64,000 bases of DNA from Astrothelium macrocarpum (taxonomy: Eukaryota > Ascomycota > Dothideomycetes > Trypetheliales > Trypetheliaceae). Shown here one piece after another: positions 1 through 11,442 of the stretch. Under the pieces are notes generated by a model that saw only the letters and a program-made list of their open reading frames with translations, was not told the DNA's origin and did no database searches. The stretch covers positions 62,001-126,000 of the forward strand of contig JAGEMR010000078.1 in assembly GCA_021030915.1 (NCBI GenBank), given 5' to 3'. The first letter of the stretch is position 1; the number at the start of each line of letters is the position of its first letter. The translations under genes were made by a program, and so were the position numbers.

Positions 1-284
1 AAGATATATCGACACTCCACAGAGAACACCTTTCGTGCTCAGAAGAAGTCAGGCCGGAGATATCTCGTACCTCGGCCCGCACCGAATCCATAGCCGTAGA
101 ATGATGGTATACCTGTAAGATTGCAAGCCACATGCCTCAAGCCCGGCAGAGTAAAGCTTCTGCCCAGCACAAAATGTTTTATTACTGTTCACCTTCCTGA
201 CTCCGTGCATACTTCATGTAACATTCATTTGCAATCCTAATCAACCACACCAATTGCTCCACTTTATCCCTATAGAACCCCACC
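1..284. other. Intergenic, upstream of MDR gene
   Basis: No gene is visible. The last part, before the ATG at 285, would hold the promoter and 5' leader of the oxidoreductase gene. I see no convincing named element here. Confidence 0.5.
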
Positions 285-1427
285 ATGCCCACCGCCCTCA
301 CCATCCGCCAAATCGACGGCAAGCCCGGCCAAGTCTATTACCCGCTTGAACTCACCGACATTCCCACCCCCACCCCCGGCCCCAACGACGTCTGCGTCGC
401 CATCTCCGCCGCCGCCCTCAACCACCGCGACCTCTTCATCCGCCAACACCTCTACCCCGCCATCGCCTTCGGCACGCCCCTCCTCGCCGATGGCTGCGGC
501 GTCGTGGTCCGCGCAGGCTCCTCCGCCGCAGCACAGCGCTGGCTGCACAAGCGCGTGATCCTGAACCCCGGCACGGGCTGGCGCGACGCGCTCGAAGGAC
601 CGGAGGATCCGCGGGGCTATACCATCCTCGGTGGTACGAAGCTGAATCCGCTGGGGACGGCGGCGCAGGTTGTTCGGGTGCCGGCGGATGAGCTAGAGGA
701 GGTGCCGCGCCATCTCAGCGATGTGGAGGCGGCGGCACTGCCGCTGACGGGGCTGACGGCGTGGCGGGCATTGGTGACGAAGAGCGGAAATGCAAAGGCG
801 GGGAGGAAGGTGCTGATTACGGGGATTGGGGGTGGGGTGGCATTGATGGTGTTGCTGTATGCGGTGGGGTTGGGGGTAGACGCGTACGTGACGAGTGGGA
901 GCGAGGAGAAGCTGACGAGGGCGAAGGCGCTTGGTGCAAAGGGTGGTGTGAGTTACCGGGAGCAAGGGTGGGAGAAGAAACTGCTAGAGCAATTAGATGG
1001 GGAGCGTAAGACATTCGATGCAATCATTGATGGGGCAGGAGGTAGCATTGGAGACAGCGCCGTGAAGCTACTAAAGGTATGTGAGCATGATTCTTTGAGT
1101 TTGACTATTGTCTAAAGGGCTATGTAGCCTGGCGGTGTTATAGTGCAGTACGGTATGACCGTCAGTCCCAAGATGTCATGGTCAATGTCGGCGGTGTTGA
1201 AAAACATCGAACTCCACGGCTCGACAATGGGATCGAGAAAGGAATTTGCGGACATGGTTGCTTTTGTAAGCAAAAACGGACTACGACCAGTAATCTCCAA
1301 GGTAGCGCATGGGCTCGACAACATTCAAGCAATCGAGGCCCTCTTTGACGAAATGAAGAAGGGAAGCCAATTTGGAAAGCTCGTCATTGATGAGATTAGC
1401 AATGCTGGCATAGAAACGAAGCTATGA
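285..1427 (+). CDS. Zinc-type alcohol dehydrogenase-like MDR oxidoreductase
   Basis: Predicted NAD(P)(H)-dependent oxidoreductase of the medium-chain dehydrogenase/reductase superfamily; the substrate cannot be told from sequence. Two exons, 285-1076 and 1128-1427, give 363 residues, the usual family length. The 51-nt intron starts GTATGT and ends TATGTAG; splicing it restores the frame as LLK-PGGVIVQYG, typical of the family. The N-terminal GroES-like half has the NHRDLF and GxPLLADGCGVV segments. The nucleotide-binding half starts at VLITGIGGGVAL, followed by the ALGA segment. The start is the ATG at 285, with A at -3. It is transcribed in the same direction as mcm3, whose ATG lies 400 bp downstream. 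Codon use in exon 1 is strongly C/G-ending, more than in exon 2. Confidence 0.88.
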
Positions 1428-1646
1428 GCTTTGAAGTTGATGCAGAAACTTTGACGGGAGTCATGTGATCATGAGCTGTATACTATTTCAGCAAACCAAT
1501 TCTCACAGTAATTTCACGAGACGAAACAAGGTATTTGGAAAAAGCTTGTAATCGAATCCAATGCACACTGGTTGGTAGTGGGAACGCGCACGGCAAAGCA
1601 ATTGAGCATGTTTTCGCCGGCCGTGTCAATGATCTGTCAGTACTTT

Positions 1647-1680
1647 ACGCGTGTGCGCGTTCGAGACGCGTCTTACGCGT
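1647..1680. promoter_or_regulatory. Cluster of three MluI cell-cycle boxes (MCB)
   Basis: The palindrome ACGCGT occurs at 1647-1652, 1666-1671 and 1675-1680, three copies in 34 bp, 148 bp before the mcm3 ATG. ACGCGT is the known binding core of MBF (Mbp1/Swi6), which drives G1/S transcription of replication genes in yeasts. Function here is inferred from position and clustering. Confidence 0.7.
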
Positions 1681-1740
1681 TCCATCCCACTTGACAATCT
1701 ACATCCCGCCGTATCTTCGCTTCCACTGAATCACGACTAC

Positions 1741-1777
1741 CCTCCCACCCACCCACTTACCCACCCATTCATTCCCA
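1741..1777. repeat. C-rich CCCACCCA-type tract
   Basis: An imperfect run of CCCACC units ending in CCATTCATTCCC, within 60 bp of the mcm3 start. It is probably part of the core promoter or 5' leader; such pyrimidine-rich tracts are common there in fungi. Confidence 0.5.
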
Positions 1778-1827
1778 TATTGCAACGATAACTCGCTCTA
1801 TTGCGCAAAGGGCCGTCGTATTTGACC

Positions 1828-4561
1828 ATGGATAGCGGCCCGCTTAACGATGAAGCGACGAAAGATCGCATTCGTGCGGCCGAGGAGTTCCTGGATCCCA
1901 TTGATCAGAGAGCAAAGTCATATCGCGCCGACATACTGCTGATGTTAAATCGAGGTTTAAGGAGATTGATTGTTAGTCTTGATGAAATCCGCTCCCACAA
2001 CAGGGAAATAGCAGATGGGTAATGGGAACACAAGGCCAGAGCGAAACGACATTTAGCTGACGTGACTCAGGCTTGTCAATTCACCATTCGACTTTACTTT
2101 TGCATTTGATCGTGCTTTGAAAAATATCGTCAGTACGTTTCCGCAACGGCCAACAAAGGAGACCGCCCAGGAAACGGTTTACTATTGCGCTTTCATTGGC
2201 AGTTTTGGAGAATATGCTTGCAATCCACGCACGTTGAGTTCATACCACCTCAATCATATGGTTTCCTTGGAAGGCATTGTCACCAAGACCTCTCTTGTAC
2301 GGCCAAAGGTTATTCGAAGTGTTCACTATAACGAAAAGAAGCTACAATTTCACTTTAAAGACTACATTGATCAAACAACCACTGCGAACAAAGCCGCCAG
2401 TACCAGTGTATACCCAACCGAAGATGATGAAGGGAACAAAGTGAGTCCTATCATTTCGTGTGCATCTTTATTGCCGCACTAATGCCATGCCTAGCTTGTT
2501 ACCGAGTATGGATATTCCATCTACCGCGACCATCAAACTCTCTCCATCCAGGAAATGCCGGAACGCGCACCGGCTGGTCAGCTTCCTCGATCCGTTGACG
2601 TTCTTCTCGACGATGATCTCGTCGATCGCTGTAAGCCCGGTGACCGTATCCAATTGGTAGGCATTTACCGGACACTTGGAAATCGTAACGCCAGTAGTGG
2701 CAGCTCCACCTTCCGCACACTCATACTCGCCAACAACATAATCCTACTTTCCTCGAAATCTGGCGGAGGTCTGGCACAAGCTACCATCACCGACACTGAT
2801 ATCCGTAATATCAACAAAGTTGCCAAAAATCGACGCGTTTTTGATCTGCTATCCCAATCTCTCGCACCCAGCATTTATGGCCATGACTATATCAAACGTG
2901 CCATTCTGCTTATGCTACTGGGAGGTCAAGAGAAAAATCTGGATAATGGTACACATCTACGTGGTGACATCAACATTCTCATGGTGGGTGATCCTTCAAC
3001 CGCAAAATCGCAATTGCTTCGATTCGTTCTCAACACTGCTCCTCTTGCCATTGCTACTACTGGTCGTGGGTCCTCTGGCGTTGGTCTCACGGCTGCTGTG
3101 ACATCAGACAAGGAGACAGGTGAGCGTCGCCTTGAAGCCGGTGCAATGGTTCTGGGAGATCGAGGCGTGGTTTGCATCGATGAGTTCGATAAGATGAGTG
3201 ACGTCGACCGTGTCGCCATCCACGAAGTCATGGAACAGCAAACAGTCACTGTTGCTAAAGCGGGCATCCATACCTCACTCAACGCGCGATGTAGTGTCAT
3301 CGCCGCGGCGAACCCGGTCTTTGGGCTCTACGACGGAAGAAAAGATCCTGCGCGGAATATTGCCCTTCCAGATTCTCTACTCTCCCGTTTTGATCTTCTC
3401 TTCGTCGTACAAGACGAAATTGAAGATGCAAGAGATCGACAGATCAGCGAACACGTTCTCCGCATGCATCGCTATCGCCAACCGGGCACCGAAGAAGGCG
3501 CTCCCGTTCGTGAACAGGCTCAGCAAACGCTCAGTGTAGGCGAGGGCCAGACCAACTCTGCCGTTTCAGATGCAGACCAAACAACCGAAGTGTATGAAAA
3601 GTTCAATGTGATGCTCCATGCAGGCGTCACTGTCACCGTCGGCCGAGGGGCATCGCGTCGAGTTGAGGTTCTCTCGATTCCATTTGTGAAGAAGTTTATT
3701 CAGTATGCCAAGTCAAGGATCAAGCCCATACTGACCAAGGGCGCGGCGGATCACATTGTTGCAACATATTCGGCACTTCGGAACGATGAGTTAGAGGGGA
3801 ACCAACGTCGAACGAGCCCAATGACGGCGCGGACGCTCGAGACTCTGATCCGATTGGCAACAGCGCATGCAAAGGCACGACTCAGTCAGAGGGTAGAGGA
3901 AAAAGATGCAGAGGTTGCTGAAGGCATCCTACGTTTTGCGTTGTTTAAGGAAGTGGTAGAGAAGGAGCGACGGAAGCGGCAAAAGACGAGTAGGGAGGAA
4001 GAGGCCCTGTCCACGGATGATGAGAGCAGTGACGACGACGATGGCGACGAAACGCAGCGGACAGGCCGGTCAGCACAGACGCCTAGTAGGCGAGACGGTC
4101 TCCGGAGAAGGGGTCAACCAAACGGCACGTCTCAAAGTGTTATGAATGGCGCTGAGGAAGATGGAAACGATGACGATGATGACCTATATACGGCCACACC
4201 ACGTACTCGCCGCACCACAACACAACCCTCACAATCCCAATTCAGCCCTGCCTCTTCCCACCCAGCCTCCCAATTACTTGAATCGCAATCGCAAAGCCAA
4301 TCTCAGTACCAAGACCAGGGCGTGGCCTCCACCATCTCAGCCGAACGCCTCCAGCTCTTCCAGTCCACGCTTGGCCAGCTGATCGATGGGCCACTCTTCG
4401 CCAATGACGCAGCAGACGTGGAGCCGGTCGTCGCGGAACTCAATGCGCGGTTGCGAAATAGCCAGCCGGCATTTGGAGAAGTCGAAGCAGAGGCGGCGTT
4501 GGCAGAATTGAATGACCGGAACAAGATTATGTACTCTGGAGGTATTGTGTATAAGATATAG
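1828..4561 (+). CDS. mcm3: DNA replication licensing factor Mcm3
   Basis: Subunit of the nuclear MCM2-7 replicative helicase. Three exons, 1828-2018, 2071-2440 and 2495-4561, give 875 residues; the introns (52 and 54 nt) carry CTGAC and CTAAT branch sites. The N-terminal domain has the Mcm3-specific stretch LEGIVTKTSLVRPKVIRSVH and continues across intron 2 as LVTEYGYS. The AAA+ core shows Walker A GDPSTAKS (about 352-359), Walker B CIDEFDKM (about 414-421) and the arginine finger SRFD (about 484). These features match Mcm3 rather than Mcm7 or other paralogues. The C-terminal tail is acidic, then rich in SQ dipeptides (about 761-792), and ends in a short conserved segment. Some ORF callers would start at the TTG at 1801, but the ATG at 1828 begins the conserved sequence. 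The MCB cluster upstream fits G1/S expression. Confidence 0.96.
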
Positions 4562-5201
4562 GAAAACGAATAGAAAGTGTTCACGGCGCTTCTGAGAATG
4601 GACGAGGAAAGAGATTTAGTGTTACATTAATTGCATAATGACTTTTGTTTTCGGCTGCAATAGAATGAAATCATCTGTAGTTACCTCACGAAATCCTGAG
4701 CTAGCAACAGGATCTCAGCGAGTGTGTTTCCAACTCAGAGTCCCATGTCCAGCCCACACGCCTCCGCTTTCATTGGTATGTCCGTTTAATCGTTTTCCAA
4801 TCATAGAAGCAAATGGGTATATAACACCATGAAAATGCAAAATCTAGTCCATGCCTCGTCGATGCAATCTCGAGTCTCATGTCTAATCGCACTTGAGTTG
4901 GCATTGTTTGCTGATTCGCTTGTTTGCCTGCCTGGCCATGGCTAGTTAGCTCCTATGTCTTCCAAGGAAGGGCTAAGAAAGTCTCACCGTGTGATCCTAC
5001 AATCGGCGATTGGTATAGAATATTGTCCCGTCTACACGGAAGCTCAACTCCTGATCCGGCATTGGCCGATGATGCATCCAGAGTACATCCTTTCCAGACG
5101 TCGATATTGTGATTGGGAATTGGCAACACCTTGTGCGAATTGATGAGCCACGCATTTATAACAGTCTTGTCTAGACAATAATCCCCTTCAACTCCCATCA
5201 T
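4562..5201. other. Intergenic downstream of mcm3
   Basis: No convincing gene. On the minus strand an open frame (4953-5201) lies directly after the stop of the small ORF at 5202-5462 and in the same frame, but it does not resemble a known protein. Confidence 0.4.
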
Positions 5202-5462
5202 TCATCTGTTCATCTCATCATATGCCGCATCATCGCCAATCTCGCCTAGGCTGTACCTCCAGGTGATGCAAAACGTCGGTAAGCTCTTATGCCATACACA
5301 CCAGCTGTAGTAGAACCTTACGACATCGAATTCGTAGCTCAACCGATGCGCGTAATAGAGGACGAAAATCAGCAGAGAGATGATGCAGAGCTTGAGGAAT
5401 GGGCGCCTGAGTCGTCGATGGCGGTTGCGCGGACTGAGGGGCGGAGATGAGAGTCCCAGCAT
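5202..5462 (-). CDS. Hypothetical small single-pass membrane protein
   Basis: 86 codons from the ATG at 5462. I do not recognise it. A proline/arginine-rich head (RNRHRRLRRP) precedes one hydrophobic helix (about residues 22-38, LKLCIISLLIFVLYYAH), which suggests a positive-inside membrane anchor. The tail is acidic (GEIGDDAAYDE). A GTAAGG donor after FDV and a CCTAG acceptor could make an alternative spliced C-terminus. The TGA stop is followed at once by ATG ATG in the same frame. It could be a real short gene or chance; only the membrane segment supports it. Confidence 0.35.
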   Translation of the reverse strand: MLGLSSPPLSPRNRHRRLRRPFLKLCIISLLIFVLYYAHRLSYEFDVVRFYYSWCVWHKSLPTFCITWRYSLGEIGDDAAYDEMNR

Positions 5463-7659
5463 GACGGATTGAAGAGGTGCTAGAAGGCGAGGAGCTACCG
5501 CGGGAGGTTATCGACGACGAGAGGGCTGACCTAATAATGCATGCATTCGTAGGGATGTTGTCTTGGATCAGTTTCCAAACTCGTGCTTCAGCTGGAAATG
5601 TTTAAGGACGGGATAAGGGTGGAAATAAGACGGGAATCCTGTTATTCTCAACGGCAGATGCTGGGTGCGGCACAGCCAACATGGGCGATGCAAGAGTTCT
5701 TAATGTGTGGCTTCTTCGTCGAATTTTACCCCCTACTCAGCAGCTGTTAGACTTGATGAGGCTGCTGCAGCAAGACGGTCCACGTCCGGTCCTGAGCGGA
5801 TTACATGTAGTGACACTGCAATAGCAGTGCATACAAACACTGTGAAGAGTCACAAGTGTTCAACAGCTTCTGGGCAAGCTATTTGAGAATTAGAGGTGTC
5901 GAAGGCTTGGATAGGCAGGGTGGTGGGAGAAGGCGGGTTGAAGTCAGGGGCCGTGAATGAGATTAGTAGGTACCTTAGGTAGTGGGTAGGTAGTAGGTAA
6001 GCTGCAATGTCAGCAATCTTCCTGCTTCTTTGACGCGCGGTCCAACAAAGTGGCAAGACAGATTTAATGCGAGACAGCATTGGAAGTCGTGAAGGGGCTA
6101 CGTCGCGCGTTCACAACTTCGCCCTGCTGATCCTGGCTTCATACACGGCCCAACATTCAGCAACAACAACCTCTGAGCGATGCAAATAACAACCTGAAAG
6201 ACTCCTGTTATGGGCCATGGAAGATGAAGCTCCATGAATTATTATGACCTTTCAAAGAAAAGGTTTGACCATGTTACATCAGGAGCTCTTTCACTGACGT
6301 CGCTTTGCATACGGGCCGTTGGTCAACGGAACCGTATGCTAATCCGATCCGGTTCACGGAAAGAATTTGGAAGCAATCTTAGCAGAGTCGTTGGGTTTTC
6401 CATCTCTAACAAGAATGAGACCGGTTTATCGACTTCGTCGCGAACGCATGTATCGGTTTCCGTATAAGTCATTCAACAACTACCTATGTCCTGATCCAAT
6501 GAGAAGATGCGCCCACGTGCAACTCTGACAATACTATTTGCTGCTAACATTGTTTCCAGCTCTGCTTGAACTTTGCTTCAATCACTGTTCTTTCCATGAA
6601 AGCATCGTCAGGCAATGACTCCAGTGCAAAGAGGCAGTGGCGAAAATTGCATTCACCCAGAGCGAGTTTGTCAATTACATCGCTACAGTTCTTAAGCCAG
6701 CCCCGATCACTTAGGCTTTCAAGGATGGTCGTGGGATGCACTGTAGAACACTTCGCATCTGCCAAATAACAAGATGCTGTTAATAGATACTAATATCAAA
6801 ACAGCTCGATCCGTCCTATCCATCTTGTTCCTCCTATTTTACTTTTCTTTGTGGTTGTCGCCCAGAATCCTGAATTTCGGTGATGGGAGCTTGACTGTCT
6901 ATCTCTTGCCTATTTGGTTTGATGGGTTTGATATCTGAAGAGGCATGTTTGTTTCTATAAGCTTTGTTACACATAGCGCGAAGTTTCGAATGCTGCGTTG
7001 TCTTTTCCCAGCAACATATCCTTCCGAACGATCAAGAGCTCCCAACTTTCCATCGTACTTGCTATCAACACAGCTAGCTTATACGTCAACCATTTCCAGG
7101 AGATCCATTGATCAAATGCTCGGCGTATCTGGCTGGATAAGAATTAATAGCATGAAGATACCCTCAAACTTCCTGTCTTGACAGCTCGATTTAGGATGAG
7201 CCAGAAACCCTCTGAAAATGTCGACGAAATAAGAAGTGGCAAGGAGAAGAGCTCGAATACAACAAGAAGGATGATGTTAACTCCAGTATTGACATATGCA
7301 TGTCAGCTTCCTGTTGCTAGTAGACAAGCCATGTAGGGCGACATTGCGTATGCTTCGTATTCATCAGCGTCTAGGGTTCTGAAAAGGAGCCGGAGTCTGA
7401 AAGGATTGCAGAGTGCACCGCAAAGAGTATTCCCAGTAAGCGGAAGCAGCCCTTTGGACCTTGGAGAACGCATCGGATTTGCCATGAGCGGCAGCGGAAA
7501 TGTTCTCGTCGAAGATTGTTGAGAAACTCAGCCTACTACGCCATGAAACTTAGTATTAATTTGCCTTGAAGCTGAATGTGGAATTCCTCGCTCGCAGCTC
7601 ACGTACTAGCACCATTGCGACTTATCAAGCGTCTGGACAAGCGTTTCGATATCTTCAGG
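5463..7659. other. Gene-poor interval
   Basis: No gene can be supported. On the minus strand, short stretches between about 6545 and 7110 translate into protein-like segments (one contains LESLSDRGWLKNCSDVIDKL), but in different frames and without a clear splice path. This may be an unresolved multi-exon gene or a relic. Confidence 0.35.
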
Positions 7660-7899
7660 CTACCGATTATGCCTCCTGGTACCGGCTACTAACTCAGCGC
7701 CTGCCCAATTTCTGTCGCGGACCTGCCGCATATACGCAGCTTGATCATCTGAAATGCTGTGTGGATCTCGGCGATTTTCAGGCCACCCATAGCCCGTCAC
7801 CCTCGATATAGCTGCACCTGCGATGACGACTGCACCAGCTGCAACGGCAACAATAGCAGTAATTCCCAGCGGAGGGATGGCATAACTGTCGTTCGACAT
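7660..7899 (-). CDS. Hypothetical small membrane protein, possible partial gene
   Basis: 79 residues from the ATG at 7899. Residues about 10-33 form an alanine/valine/glycine-rich hydrophobic helix (LGITAIVAVAAGAVVIAGAA). The hydrophilic tail contains the segment DDQAAYMRQVRDRNW, an arrangement (QxxYMRxVRxRN) that I associate, from memory only, with short uncharacterised fungal proteins. No function is known to me. The ORF closes shortly after this motif, so a further exon downstream is possible. There is no neighbouring gene to suggest a role. Confidence 0.45.
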   Translation of the reverse strand: MSNDSYAIPPLGITAIVAVAAGAVVIAGAAISRVTGYGWPENRRDPHSISDDQAAYMRQVRDRNWAGAELVAGTRRHNR

Positions 7900-9020
7900 A
7901 TTCGACTTGGATAGCGTCAGAATTCTTTATTTGTGGGGAGTGGAAATGAAGCGACTGGTGGTGAATGACTCAACCGAAGACTACACAATAGACAAAACTT
8001 CAAAAGGTATGACAACAAGATATTTCAAAGAAACAAACTGATTAGGAGACTTGCTAAATGGATGGCATGATGGAACGAGGCCTTATATGCATCAAGGCGG
8101 ACTGGTGCCTTCCTAATCAATATGACCAATTAGACTTCCATCTATACGAGGCTGGCGGCAACGCAGCCAGGGTCAAGATGCAGAATCGGCTTTCCAGATC
8201 CATATCAATAGCAAACGTGCGTACCAATGGACCACGGTCATGCGTAAACAACTTCCAAGGCAGATTCCAGAATGTCAGCGTCTTATAGGCCCGTTCGCTT
8301 GACTAACCATTGCGAGTTACTCCGAACGTTGGCAAAACTCAATTTTTTACAGCAAGGGCTCAGCGAATGAGAGAATGAGACGTACGAGAACAACTGCAGA
8401 TCATTGCTTTCGGATACGAGAACTACTGGTTTGAATAGGGCGCAACCGTAGTGGAGACCCTTACTAAGTCGATTTCGGGCTAGTTTTTGGGGCCACTCTT
8501 ACTCCCTATTCTTCTTCAACGGAAGGATCGTTGGCAACCTTCATAGAATATTTAAGGGATCACGCCGAGCACACGTCCCGACATACACAGCCACCTCCAA
8601 TGTCGGTCGAAAATTTCTCCATGGACCGATTCTAGGTTGATTCAGCTCATGGACTCCTCCAAAAGGTTTTGAATTATGGGCTACAATGCCTTACGATGTC
8701 ATTGATAATGTCGTAGAAAGAGCAATGATCAATGCAGCACCGACGAAGGGCTTTCATAACTAGCACAGAGGCATTATCCATCGGGTCATAATCGCGAAGC
8801 GAAAATATGAATGTGGGTCAGTACGGTCCGGGAAGTACAGTCGGACTTTATCCGTAATTCCGATGTAATCAAGCCTTCTCCTATTTACGCATTCGAATGG
8901 ACATGCCTTTTCTCCATTCAGATCAATACAACTGCGTCAGTTGCCACTGCTTGAAAAACTACTGACATCTTGCAATCTACCTAGCCTTTTCATTTTGCGT
9001 TTCCTTGACGGACTCTAATA
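7900..9020. other. Intergenic
   Basis: About 1.1 kb with no supported gene. The 3' part is presumably the promoter of the reductase starting at 9021. Confidence 0.5.
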
Positions 9021-10052
9021 ATGCCTACCAATCGATCCTTTTGGCAAGACAAACCCGGCATACCAGGTAGCATTCGCGAAAGTCCATTTCCTTCGGACGT
9101 TGCAGAAGACGAGCTTGTGATGAGGGTCCATGCTTGGGCTCTAAATCCTGCCGATGCTATAGTGCAAGATACGGCTCTTCCTTTCATCACTTACCCCTTG
9201 ATTCTAGGCGAGGACGTTGCCGGCACAGTTGAAATCGTAGGATCTTCTGCAGCTTCCAAGTTCAAAGTGGGAGATCGTATTCTTGCACTGGCTCTCGGAG
9301 CTGCCGTTGCGAAGCCTGACCAGGGCGGCTTCCAAGAATACGTTGTTCTTAATGACGCCATGGTTTGCAAGATTCCGGATTCCTTATCTTTCAACGACGC
9401 TTCAGTCTTCCCTCTGTGTATAGCCACTGCTGCTCATGGTCTTTTTTCGAAGGATTACCTTGACATGCCTTATCCCAAGCTCGACTCTATGAAAACAGGA
9501 AAATGTATTCTCATTTGGGGGGGCAGCTCAGGGGTCGGCAGCAATGCCATTCAACTATCCAAAGCCTCTGGTTTTGAAGTCATCACTACCTGTTCTGCCC
9601 GCAACTTCGACTACGTCAAAAGTCTCGGCGCTGACAAGGTTTTCGACTACAACAGTATTTCCGCAATCGAGGATATTGCTGCTGAGCTTGACAAAGGCGT
9701 GTGTATTGGTATTCTCCAGGCGGCTGGTGAAGTCACTCCGTGTTGTCAAGTGGCCCACAAATCAAATCAAAATCTCTTCATTGCAGCCAGCAATGTAGTT
9801 CCTGAAGGAGTTATACGAGAAGATGTCAGGGCTAAAATGATATTTGGTAGTGACCCAGGATCAATCTATCATGAAACCAAGGCAGCTACCTTTGCAGAGT
9901 TTTTACCAGATGCGCTGGCTAAAGATCTATATCAAGTCGCGCCAGCACCGGAGGTTTCGCCGAAAAAAGGGTTGGAAGGTATTCAGGAAGCTTTAGAAAT
10001 TCTTAAGAAAGGTGTTTCGGCAAAGAAGATTGTCGTCGAGCTCGTTGCATAA
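9021..10052 (+). CDS. Zinc-binding dehydrogenase-like MDR reductase (enoyl reductase/ToxD-like)
   Basis: Intronless, 343 residues, medium-chain dehydrogenase/reductase superfamily. The N-terminal GroES-like fold shows LNPADAIVQD and the segment LGEDVAGTVEIVG. The cofactor-binding half has the glycine-rich motif IWGGSSGVGSNAIQLSK, then an SLGADKVFDYN segment. The catalytic zinc ligands of true alcohol dehydrogenases are not evident. Such proteins are known as quinone/enoyl reductases, including trans-acting enoyl reductases of polyketide pathways (LovC/ToxD type), but no polyketide synthase lies in the window. The protein differs strongly from the MDR gene at 285, so this is not a recent duplication. 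The ATG at 9021 gives the full family length. The lack of introns and the isolated position leave its role open. Confidence 0.88.
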   Translation: MPTNRSFWQDKPGIPGSIRESPFPSDVAEDELVMRVHAWALNPADAIVQDTALPFITYPLILGEDVAGTVEIVGSSAASKFKVGDRILALALGAAVAKPDQGGFQEYVVLNDAMVCKIPDSLSFNDASVFPLCIATAAHGLFSKDYLDMPYPKLDSMKTGKCILIWGGSSGVGSNAIQLSKASGFEVITTCSARNFDYVKSLGADKVFDYNSISAIEDIAAELDKGVCIGILQAAGEVTPCCQVAHKSNQNLFIAASNVVPEGVIREDVRAKMIFGSDPGSIYHETKAATFAEFLPDALAKDLYQVAPAPEVSPKKGLEGIQEALEILKKGVSAKKIVVELVA

Positions 10053-11442
10053 TTGAGTATGATCATTGTGTTGCGGTGAGCCAGCGAATTGAGACCAATG
10101 TGTTACCCATTGAGAACTCATATGACCTAGAATATATGAGATACAGTCTGCCAAGGTGTTTAAAGCTGTCGTCTTGCGTTGCAAGAGCTGCTTTTCGCCT
10201 ACTTGGAAAAGTAACAGACAGAACAATATAGACATATCACCTGGGAGCCTGTAGGATAGTGGTATCTTTGGAGCAATTGATCGATCATGACAGGTTCCGC
10301 GGTAGGGAGCATACTCCGCCAAAATGGTAAGTAGAAGAGTCATGACCGCACAAATCTTAGCGCCATGAACGAATCCAACAACTTCGGACAGAAAGATTTC
10401 ACTGAACCCAATGATATTAGGAATAGTTTCTCACGTTTGTGTCTGGCTCACACTAAAAGACAGATTCAAAATGGGACCCTGGTAGATTACTGTTGGATCT
10501 TGTACAGGGGGCGAGAGATTGGCCTTGTTCTCCTGAAATTGCTCAGAGCAAGGCAGCCAGGGTGCTTACAATGAGCTAGATCAAACAGGGTGTCGACTTT
10601 TTTTTAGATGGTGCTTATGAATCAATACTAACGCTTTGATGCACTTCCCGAATATCGCTGAATGTAGTCATCCAAGCGAATGGACCAATCAGAACCGTTT
10701 GCACTACGGCAGTAGTGTTCAACAACAAATTGCTTTATCGTACGATTCAGAGGAAAGATTGGTCGGAGAAAATATAAGTTGATTTAGGAGATTGGAACTG
10801 GTTGTCAACAAAAGAAATTGAATGGTGCCCTGAGCAACTGAACCTGCTATTCGGCTTTCGGTAACCAGTCAGGATGAATGACGGAACAGCAAGTTACAGT
10901 TATTTAGTCAAAGACGTCGCGGAATTCTTGACTCACTCGATCAAGTGCTTCTTGTATACTTTCTTTTTTCTTTAAAGCAGAAGATTGGTTGCAAATGTGC
11001 TTCCACAGTTTCTTCAACGAAAACGAGCGAAATCACAAATGAGACGAGAAATGTTCATTTACTGATTAATTTAATTATCTAGAAGATGTTTGCAACCGCC
11101 AAACGGCATTTAGAAACTATCCAAGGTAGCAAGTCTCTACTAGTCAAGAAACCAACTAGACCCAACCTTGTCATGTACATAATCGTGGTTAATGCCTTCA
11201 AAACGCCGAACTTCCAAACGATATCAGGTCATTAACAAAATCCGTCGTCAGGTCCAATATGAGCGAGCGATGTCCTTGGGTCATAAAAAGACCTAGAAGC
11301 ATGTTATGTCAATTACGATCAAGTTTCTAGCCTTTCCCATGATTTCATTACTAAGCCCACTCTAATACGCGAAGCCGAATAATCCCGGAAAGGCCAGATT
11401 TTCATTCAGAGATTAACACTGTCAACACAGTCAAGTGCCGTT
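10053..11442. other. Intergenic
   Basis: About 1.4 kb between two convergent genes (stops at 10052 and 11443). It is AT-rich in its second half. No gene or RNA is recognisable. Confidence 0.5.

Larger units (their letters stand above)
1428..1827. other. Intergenic / mcm3 promoter
   Basis: 400 bp between the oxidoreductase stop and the mcm3 ATG. It holds three ACGCGT boxes (1647-1680) and a C-rich CCCACCCA-type tract (1741-1777) just upstream of the start. No gene is visible. Confidence 0.6.

Noticed and set aside
1801..1827. TTG start extending Mcm3 by nine residues
   Set aside because: The ATG at 1828 begins the conserved N-terminus, and TTG initiation is rare in fungi.
285..10052. The two MDR genes as a recent tandem duplication
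   Set aside because: They differ in intron content and share only superfamily-level features, and unrelated genes lie between them.
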